Source: Archegozetes longisetosus (lineage: Eukaryota; Arthropoda; Arachnida; Sarcoptiformes; Trhypochthoniidae). Taken from it: a stretch of 64,000 bases of DNA. A program made the translations under genes and the position numbers. The notes beneath the pieces are model-generated. The model saw nothing but the letters and a program-made list of their open reading frames with translations, was not told the DNA's origin and ran no database searches. This document shows positions 56,238-64,000 of this stretch, one piece after another. Position 1 is the first letter of the stretch; every line of letters begins with the position of its first letter. Where the stretch lies: NCBI GenBank assembly GCA_018873245.2, contig JAEMBT020000009.1, positions 7,079,288 through 7,143,287 on the forward strand, read 5' to 3'.

Positions 56238-59200
56238 ATTCTCTCCTATCTATAAAGTGTTCGTCTCTGAACACTGAACAATTAAACATTTATCATAGTG
56301 ATTTACATAGAAGATAAAGTAGATATATAACTGAGTTAAATGGGAAAGTAAAATATGATTGAATTATATCCCTTTGGTGTATCATGATACAATGCGATGT
56401 TTCTTCTTAATTTCGGTGAATTTATTAGTCTATGAGTTTGTGGTTATTTAGCTAAGTTTTAGATTATATATAAGGTTGATGCAATTATTTCGCAAAGTTT
56501 ACAGATAAAGAAAATAAGTTTAATGAAAGAAAAATTCTCAATAAGATAAGAATGCTATATTAATTATGAAATCTAATCATTTTATGAAGCGAACTTGTTC
56601 TTTTACTGATTACTCATTCAACCTATCCCACAGCTTCGACATTTAGTGGACTAGCAATCTCAGTAAAAATAATTATAGTTTCTGATATAAAAACCACAAT
56701 AAATAAGTTTGAAGCTTTAAATTCAAATTTTATCACTACTAAATATAAAATTAGGAAGGCTGAAATTTCAAATCCAAAAAATATCACATTTCTCTCATAT
56801 ATGAAAAGTTTCTGCTTAAGTTTACTCTCGTCAGTAACTAAGTTCATAACGTGCATTGCATTCTGCGATATTATTGAATGCAATATGATGCTTCATTGGA
56901 TAATGATATGGTGGATTGATATTTAGGCAAAGTGACTTATTTTCATTCAAGCCAAGGATGCTTCTCATTTCGGGCATAAAGTGCCACAAAGATGATAAAC
57001 ATATGTGCTGTTCTTTTTCAATGCTATGCAGTTCTGAAATTATATTCAATTTAACATTTAAGTCAAGGAATCTTGTTTTACTTATATAATTTTGTTCATG
57101 CATTTCTAACGATAAGTTTAAGTCAGGGCTGATTTTTGAAAATGGTTCTTTATGATTTCAGAACCATCCACGTTTTTCTGTTCCTTGCACCATTCAATAG
57201 CGTTTCCCTCCTCTACCAGCTCCTGCTTAATTTAAGCTTTTTAATAGTTAGCTTAAAATAACTAAATTTCATTTCAATACCCATAAATGATTCACAGCCA
57301 CTCAAAATTTTCAGAATGTCCCTATGAATGAGTGTCGTAAGTTTCCCACGCTTCTATTAGTATATTCTCTTTTGTATTAATAAAATTTTTTTCTGTATGT
57401 CTCGCTGAAGGATTTTTGAATAAAATAAAGATCCCATCGTGCCATTTGTTGTAATTTCCTGTTACAATCATATCATGCAATGGCACGAAGTTTGTATTAT
57501 TCGTTCCCTTTGGCTCAATACTTTCTACTGTCGCTATATGCACTAAAAGCTTTTGTCTCATGAGTTGAGTTTGAATAGTTAGTTATGCCAGATAATTGTA
57601 TTTTCCTCAACATCGGATGGGTTTCGTATTATATCTTTATTGGAAGCTAATTTTGTTTCGTCATCGAAATTTCTCTTAGTAATGTTGATATGAAAGTGTC
57701 TCTCTTGAGCAATTTTTTTGTAAATACTCTTTATGCAGCAGATTATACTAGTTAAATTCCATCTTTTCTAAGTCTTTGAAACTCAGATTTGAACCACTTT
57801 TTAAGCTTACAATAATTCTTACCACACCTTTCATCGCCATGGTCAAATTTATTACAGTAATCGTACAAACCTTTGTTTCAGTCACATATCAGTAGATCGT
57901 ATTTTTATTTCTTTAATTTTTGTTTTCTCCAGTGAAACATATGTTCGTCATCAACCATATCCTCGATTGGACAAATGTAGGCATCATCCTAATCATTTGT
58001 ATCAGTAGATACTTCATCAGAAGCCACGTCATTTTCTTTCAACAACTCATTATTTTTATCATTGAAGGAATTATCTACTTGTAAAAATTGAAGCTTTTGT
58101 TTTTAATATATCATAATTACTGTATCTTGTGTTGACATCAGCTTCTTTAGCATAAATTCTATTTTTGTTGAATAGATTAGCATTTGATTTAAAGTTATAT
58201 GAAGTTTTTCTTGTTTTTTATATCTGGGTGTTACACGAGCATTTGATTTGCAATTAGCCTTAGTTTTAACAGTACGAACGATATGTATTTTATCATTCTT
58301 TGCATTAGTGCCATTTGGAGTGGACAAGGTAAGTCTTTGATGATAAAAATCTATTATAACATTGCCGATCTGTTGAAGTCGTTGCTTATTAGATCAGTCA
58401 AAATTTTTGTTGGCGCCTAGTCTAACCTTAGCAATGCATCTTCTATTTCCTTGTTTGTTATTGCCAAAAGCGCTTCACCTATAATTTCAACAGGAAGGCC
58501 ATTGACTACAATTATTATTCTCCCTTTATAGATTTCTAGCACTAACCCCAAACGTTTCGCAAATTTTGCGTCAATGAGTGAAACCCCAGAGCCAGAATCA
58601 ATTAAAGTTGGGACTTCCTCACGATTTATATAAACATTTTGATAGATTAGTTCATCATTTTTATTTAAATAATCATATTGATCTGTGTAATCATGTTTGT
58701 CTCATTAGCTTTATCTGACTTATAAAAATGTCTTACAATGATATCATTATCACATGTCTAATATCTGCTGTTATTACCATCTTTGTCACGATCTAAGTCA
58801 TAACTTTCTCATGCATTAGAATTATTACGGTTACTTTTACTCTTAATGTATGCTCTATTATATTCGGGATTATTATATAATTCTCGAATATATTTCTTAT
58901 CGTTATAATTTCTCTTCACAAATCTATATCTCTTTGTAGGGGTCTCATGTTCAGATCTTCCTAAAGTGCTACTATTTCTAAAATTTTGAGCACAAACATA
59001 ACTTTGATCGAGGTCTAAGTCACAGGAGCCATAAGTATATCGATTATATGATGTCTCGCAGTCGGTTCCAAAGCTAAATATCACGATCAGTTTTTGACTC
59101 TACCTATACTACTGTAACCTTGTTTCTAAGCATTTATATCTTTCATTATGCTTTAAGAATTCATTCATTTTGTCACTCAACCTTTTTATGTTTCAGTTTC

Positions 59201-60265
59201 TAAGATACTATTTTGTTCATAATTTTCTAACCTATATCCGAGTCTATCTGTATCTTTCAATCCTTTTTCTATATTTATGGCATTTCGCTGAAGGTTAGTA
59301 AAATCTGGGTTTACTTTATGCAATATAGTTGCCCTTATTACGAGTAATATGCCTTCTATTATATAGTTACGCATTTCAGTAAATGGCATACTCGAGTTCA
59401 TTTTATGACAAAGTAGTAGCTTGTCAGTTATATACTGAATAACGCCTTCGTTTGCCTGTTTCTTATTCACTATATCTTATCTTAAAGTATCTCTCTGCTG
59501 ATACGTGATAGTCAAGAAAGGTAGTCATAAGTTCTTTCCAGTCAGCTGAAGTTGACTTTTTGACCTTTTGAGTACATACATCCTGTACCAATTTCTTGCG
59601 TTTTTTAATGAAGACTGATTAATGTTTTGAAATCTTTTGGCATTGTTTCGGTCTTTAAAGTTAGTTATGTCTATGAAGTTATTTAACCATTCAATCGCAT
59701 CAGCACTAATCTTACCAAGATTTTTCAACTTCAAATTCTCTCATGGTCTCAATACCACCAGACTGCATCATTTACAAGCAGTCTAACTGAATCTAAGGCA
59801 ATGATCATAGTATCTGAACCTGAGGGACCTATAATGGCATTCTAGCGGGATCTCTCCTCAAATCTTCACTTGCAAATGCTAGGTCTACTTTTTAACCCTT
59901 TACAAAACTTCACTCTAATATTAAACCCCCACTAAATAAAGTATTAAAGTATTTGCCTTACCTTCTCGTAAGTCACTTAGTCTGTGCTTAACCACGAACA
60001 TAGTGATTAGAGTTCATAAACTTCTCATCAATGATACGGCACGGTAACGAACTTCTAAAATAACGTAGAAAACGTAGCCTTTCCCACGAAGACTTCTCGG
60101 CGCGTTTCACTGGTTTCCAGGAAAATGGTAATGTGACCAGAATTCAGCAGATCTTGACGGTACAGAGTACAAGGGAGATATCGAAGACTTAATTACACTA
60201 TTACGATTTCGGCAATCCACCACTACTTTGAATTAAGGCCCATATCTCGGTGGGACCTCTGTATT

Positions 60266-60569
60266 TGCAATATATTTCGTGGTAAACACAGTATTTAAAA
60301 TTAGTACATGTTTATTGTACGAAGGTTAGAAATAAAAGTTCTCAATACGAAGTTTGTACACCACTCTGATAGTAGTTTTAGCTCCTATATATGGGCAGAT
60401 GTTATGTAAGACGTTGCCTAATAGCCACGAAAGAGGAGATATAGTTTGTAGTACAATAGCTTGGGTTGAGATCAAAGCTATGAGTAGAATTTAGAAACAA
60501 AAAAGTATTCATGTCTATTTTAGTGAAGATTTACTGCAGGAAATGCAAAGTAACTAAAATAGTCTTGCA
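60266..60569 (-). repeat. 5' LTR of the fossil LTR element
   Basis: 304 bp, starting TGCAATATATTTCGTGG and ending TCTTGCA; partner of 55932-56237. A clear target duplication outside the two LTRs could not be matched. Confidence 0.8.
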
Positions 60570-61679
60570 ATATTATTTGATAGAATCTCTACTTTTAAAA
60601 TCCCCAATTCAACCTAAGTGACTCTAAATCATGTGTAAAAATAACAGTTTAGTTAAGAAATCTATTCTCCACTACCAGCTTTTCTTGACAAGAGATATTA
60701 TAAATATGCTCCTTTCCAGTAATCATTAAAGCTGTCTCATACTGAAAATTAGCTGCTATAAGATCAATTCTAAACGTAATTAAAAGCCTCGTTAAAAAGG
60801 TAAGTTAAAATTAAAATAAAGATAAATTAAAGTATGCCATTTTTTAAATAGTACAAACCTTGATTTCAATATTTCCTATAATTCTACAGTTTCTATTTAC
60901 AACTGGATTGATTAAATTAACTGTGCTTTCAATAAGTTTTGTGAATTCGAAAATAAATCTAGCGTATCGTCTTATAATGCTTTAGATTACATTATTAAAA
61001 TATTAATAGAGCCTCATTTGAGTTCGATTTTCACATATGTTACAAGCATTTGACCTGGACTAATTCCGAAGTAGTCGTTTGTAAGCTACTATGCCTTTAT
61101 CTTTGACTTTTAAAAGATATATTATTTAAAAGATTATTGTTGGACTGTCAGTACGTGAAGATATGAGCATTACAGTTATTCTATCCTGTCTTGAGGTATT
61201 AATTCTCATTCAAGCCAATTTAGCTCTTTTATGGTTTGTTCTGCAGCAATGTACTGTTGGTCTAACTATAACTCCATTATACTCTGTACCCGTCTTAGCC
61301 ACATAAGGTGGCTCACTATGAGAAACACTCAACTCTTCACTCTACCATAAAACTTCCAATACTGCCATTTAATAAAATCTTACCATTCATATGTACTTTA
61401 CCTGTTTTAGAGATTGCGGATTTAGCCTGTCTATCGTCTTCCTATAGTCTTCAGAACATATCTTTACTATTTGGATTTTCAAAGGTTTTTAACTCGAAGT
61501 ATTTTGCAAAATTTATTATGTTGGCTTTATGAAATCAGCTCACTCTAAATTGCAAAAATTACAGAAATTATTCTAGAGTTATTGCAAATAAAAATAATTC
61601 TGAACCTTGTTTTTTGCACAAACCTCAATTTAATTTAATTTTGACAATTCCCCTAATCTTTTACATACACTCAAACAGG
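60570..61679 (-). other. Coding-like debris of unknown origin
   Basis: The minus strand contains short open, protein-like stretches with interruptions, for example DLIAANFQYETALMITGKEH…VVENRFLN (about 60750-60650) and KTGKVHMNGKILLNGSIGSF (about 61420-61350). No family is recognised. They may be decayed genes from the same bacterial source as nadD/rsfS or unrelated host sequence. Confidence 0.25.
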
Positions 61680-61687
61680 TATAAATA
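61680..61687 (+). promoter_or_regulatory. TATA box of the cysteine-rich peptide gene
   Basis: TATAAATA lies 65 bases before the ATG at 61752, which places transcription start near 61710 and gives a short 5' leader of about 40 bases, typical of small secreted-peptide genes in arthropods. Confidence 0.6.
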
Positions 61688-61751
61688 GTAGGGCACCTCT
61701 AACAAACTAGCTACACAAACATAAACTGCAGATTTTCATTGACTTTCAGCA

Positions 61752-62000
61752 ATGAAGGCGCTAGTTCTATTCACTTGTTTTATGCTATTATTAGTCTGCG
61801 AAAATATTGTTAACGCATTCTGTCTAGAAAGCTGTGATGGATATCGAGCGCGCTGTTATAGGAATAATAAAGGCGGAAGAGATGCCATTTGCCACGAATC
61901 AAGCAGATATTGTCAATTTCGATTTTTGTTTGGGACATGCTATTGCTGTAATTTCAACGACACACTTGGACGCGAATTTCATCCACTTAGTTTAGGTTAA
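61752..62000 (+). CDS. Cysteine-rich secreted peptide (82 aa), unknown family
   Basis: A single-exon frame encodes a signal peptide (MKALVLFTCFMLLLVCENIV, cleavage likely after VNA) and a mature peptide of about 60 residues with eight cysteines: FC, SC, RC, IC, YC and the cluster TC-Y-CC. The C-x3-C-x6-C-x11-C-x6-C-x8-C-x-CC spacing suggests four disulfides, as in defensin-like or knottin-like secreted peptides, but it does not exactly fit a spacing I know. The start context (CAGCAATG) and the upstream TATA box support a real gene. Poly(A)-type AATAAA-like words follow downstream. The role (defence, saliva, or other) cannot be read from the sequence. Confidence 0.7.
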   Translation: MKALVLFTCFMLLLVCENIVNAFCLESCDGYRARCYRNNKGGRDAICHESSRYCQFRFLFGTCYCCNFNDTLGREFHPLSLG

Positions 62001-62339
62001 GAGTGGCATTATTATAATATTATTGTTATTATATTTGTTAAAATATCGACTTTATAGAGATGTGGTATACAATACTGTAATTTAAATATTTTTCTTAACC
62101 CTTTTATTTACATAGATGAGTGATAAGTTCGTAAAAACTACAGAATTTAACTTTATTTTTATACTTTACGGTACACTCGATGTGCCTTGTTACATGCGTA
62201 GAAATATATACTGTATATCTTATTACTATTAATAAGAAGAAATTGATTTATCTGCTTTTTGCATTGATTTTTAAATACCGTAAATAATAAATTCAAGATA
62301 TGACTTACATGAAATCGCTTCCACAAATTTTAATAGTCA

Positions 62340-63110
62340 ATTGCCATTCTACTGATTTCATCTTCACTAGCTACGTTTCTAGAATTGAATAGTTGTTGAC
62401 TATTTTAATTTTATGTAAGAGTGAAGAATATTATTCCTATTTATTATATTGTGTAAACGTGTTAGATTATTGAAAATGTTAGTATCGATTTTTAATTTTA
62501 CACAAGTTTTTTCATCATTTGGTAGCATAACTATCATAACATTAGTCAAGTTAAACTTTTCAATTGCTCTTCAATTAGATTCTTTACTAGAACCTACATA
62601 GAATTCATCCTTTATATGCATCATTTCAACATTGATAATAGCTTTAGAAGTCATGAATTTATAATTCTTTTTTTCTAAGAATTGGATCAAAATCTTTAAT
62701 AAAATCTTATTTCTCCATTTGTAACTTCACTTACTTCTCCATTAACTATATCAATAGATTTTAGATTGTAGTAATTTATCTTAGTTAAACAAAATTTAAT
62801 TTTGCATAATTCATAATAAGCTGATGTTATTTTATAACCCTGCCGTGAAATCATAAAACTTTTTGGTTTTTAAAAATTATTTCAATATAGCTTCTAAAGC
62901 GTTAGTCATATAATTAAGATATTCAGTTCTAACTTCTTGACCGAATATATTTTTTGAAAGTTCAGAAGCTGCATTTTTCTCGCACCGAATAGAATCATCG
63001 TGAGTGCTGAACAAGTAAAAGTTTTCCCTTCTGCTTTATGAAATTTTTAGTAGAAGATCAAAAGCGCTTTCTTGAATAAGTGACATTTTTCTATTATATA
63101 AATTGTCAAC
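62340..63110 (-). pseudogene. Broken protein-coding relic, family unknown
   Basis: The minus strand shows a start at ~63085 (MSLIQESAFDLLLKIS) and then protein-like pieces with interruptions: HDDSIRCEKNAASELSKNIF and GQEVRTEYLNYMTNALEAIL (about 63000-62890), KAIINVEMMHIKDEFYVGSS (about 62650-62590), RAIEKFNLTNVMIVMLPNDE and KTCVKLKIDTNIFNNLTR (about 62575-62470). Codon-like composition over several hundred bases argues for a former gene, possibly bacterial given the neighbouring block. No domain was recognised. Confidence 0.35.
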
Positions 63111-63646
63111 AGTGCTTTAAATTTTATAAATAAAATGACACAAGAGTTTAATTGAAACTTTATTTATATAATACCACTCAGTCATATCAACATTTTATTT
63201 GCGTACTTGAACAATTTAATGTACAATATTCATCAAATCAGAAGATTTTTTGAAAATTTAGAATAAATTGTAGAGTTGGGAATTCTGGATATTTCAGGAA
63301 TCGGATGCCTCTTTTTGGGAACTAGGCAAGTACCAGGCAATCGATATATTTCATTGAATTGTGCTTACAAAGACTAAATTTATTAAGATATTTTATTCTT
63401 ACATAAGAAATTAGTATACTTCCAAATTTGGCTTCGTGCGACTACGTCAATGAGAAAACAAGCAGCCTGTTCTAGACAAAGTTAATTTTGTTCTTGATGA
63501 TCCCAAAGTTTCGTGATCCTTCCATTTGAAATGATTTCGCATCCGATTTCAATGCGAGCTGTGCTAATAGACAAGAATGAGAGTACAGATTACATATATG
63601 CGACTATGATTTTGAAGAAATATCTAGGTTCGGAGATAGGGGCGGA

Positions 63647-63744
63647 GTTCCGAAAAGTTCCGTAATTCGAGAAAATTCAAAGACTATAGAAAATTCCAGA
63701 ATTTTCTCTGAAATTCAGGAACATTCTACAACATTCTAGAATTC
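63647..63744. promoter_or_regulatory. Dense heat-shock-element-like array
   Basis: Within ~100 bp there are alternating GAA and TTC triplets at HSE spacing. TTC-GA-GAA-AA-TTC lies at 63666-63678; GAA-AA-TTC-CA-GAA-TT-TTC at 63689-63706; GAA-CA-TTC at 63719-63726; TTC-TA-GAA at 63734-63741. Heat shock factor binds inverted nGAAn units with two-base spacing. It could instead be a decayed short repeat; no gene start is visible to the right within the window. Confidence 0.35.
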
Positions 63745-64000
63745 TTCCCTAGTATGTATATACAAAGTTTGGTGCTGATCTGCGACCGGTGTTATACTAA
63801 AGTATCCCTAATTACATCTTCTATAGAATTAAAAGATGATTTACATTCTTAAATTAAGAGTTATTGTTTCTATAGAGAATTTCACTTTAAAATTATATTT
63901 TAAATGCTTCAGTTCTATAACTATATAAATTAATATAATAAGTACCATAAATATATTGATTAAATACGGGAAACAAGGTTATTTCCATATACTAGCTCCT

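Larger units (their letters stand above)
55932..60569 (-). mobile_element. LTR retrotransposon fossil (Ty3/Gypsy-like)
   Basis: About 4.6 kb bounded by two direct repeats (55932-56237 and 60266-60569), coding strand minus. Recognisable parts, in coding order from the right, are a gag-like region (about 59735-59190, with the WY…and IEG-type pattern of retroelement gag), a low-complexity nucleocapsid-like stretch (about 59090-58800) and a retroviral-type aspartic protease motif (LIDSGSGVSLID, about 58610). Leftward of that are unassigned frames between 57560 and 56620, one with a long hydrophobic segment. Reverse transcriptase and integrase were not recognised and the interior is shorter than a complete element. 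It is broken many times over (at least ten breaks by eye). Clear divergence between the LTRs indicates an old insertion. Confidence 0.75.

Noticed and set aside
57322-57561. Frames in the left half of the LTR fossil as a host gene
   Set aside because: They lie between the two LTRs on the element's coding strand and are better treated as part of the fossil.
1-64000. CRISPR arrays, tRNA or rRNA genes
   Set aside because: No regularly spaced short repeats with unique spacers, no convincing cloverleaf with A/B boxes and no rRNA-like conserved stretches were noticed on either strand; a tRNAscan/Infernal run would be needed to exclude small RNA genes.

Overview
The window looks like nuclear DNA of an arthropod. 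It is very AT-rich and gene-sparse, with short spliceosomal introns (46-140 bp, plus first introns of 0.8-1.5 kb). It carries an ionotropic receptor, a gustatory receptor and an expanded NRF6-like (nose resistant to fluoxetine) acyltransferase-3 family. About twenty transposable elements of animal type are present (mariner, Merlin, hAT, piggyBac and pogo-like MITEs, LTR elements). Whether the host is a mite, a springtail or an insect cannot be settled from this sequence alone. All identities here come from reading motifs and splice sites by eye; nothing was searched.

Layout. 1-456 is the 3' end of NRF6-like gene A. 2.6-4.0 kb (-) is an ionotropic receptor. 4.5-6.6 kb is a decayed Merlin transposon with long terminal inverted repeats. 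9.3-13.7 kb is an old direct duplication peppered with MITEs that can be dated relative to one another. 14.3-25.6 kb holds NRF6-like gene B (eight exons, 824 codons, intact). B is preceded by two extra copies of its first exon, made by a recent 2,548-bp tandem duplication. 26.9-34.3 kb is a segmental duplicate carrying NRF6-like copy C, a pseudogene interrupted by a solo LTR and several MITEs. 37.3-41.4 kb (-) is NRF6-like gene D (eight exons, 865 codons, intact), which keeps the Arg and His expected of an active acyltransferase-3 where B has lost both.

45.5-46.1 kb (-) encodes a small secreted protein, and 49.8-51.0 kb a gustatory receptor. From about 51.9 to 55.9 kb the content changes: the minus strand carries broken but recognisable bacterial genes nadD and rsfS in their normal bacterial order, followed by a bacterial-type IS630 transposase relic. 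This looks like an old transfer from an intracellular bacterium, probably of Rickettsiales type. A full-length mariner has inserted inside rsfS, and a solo LTR and an LTR retrotransposon fossil (55.9-60.6 kb) lie in or beside the block. Those eukaryotic insertions argue against simple contamination. 61.75-62.0 kb encodes a cysteine-rich secreted peptide with a clear TATA box. Near the right end is a dense array of heat-shock-element-like repeats.

Functionally, the NRF6-like genes encode secretory-pathway membrane proteins with a lumenal cysteine-containing N-terminal domain and a multi-pass acyltransferase-3 domain. IR and GR are chemosensory candidates. The bacterial block and the transposons appear non-functional, except the mariner, which looks whole.
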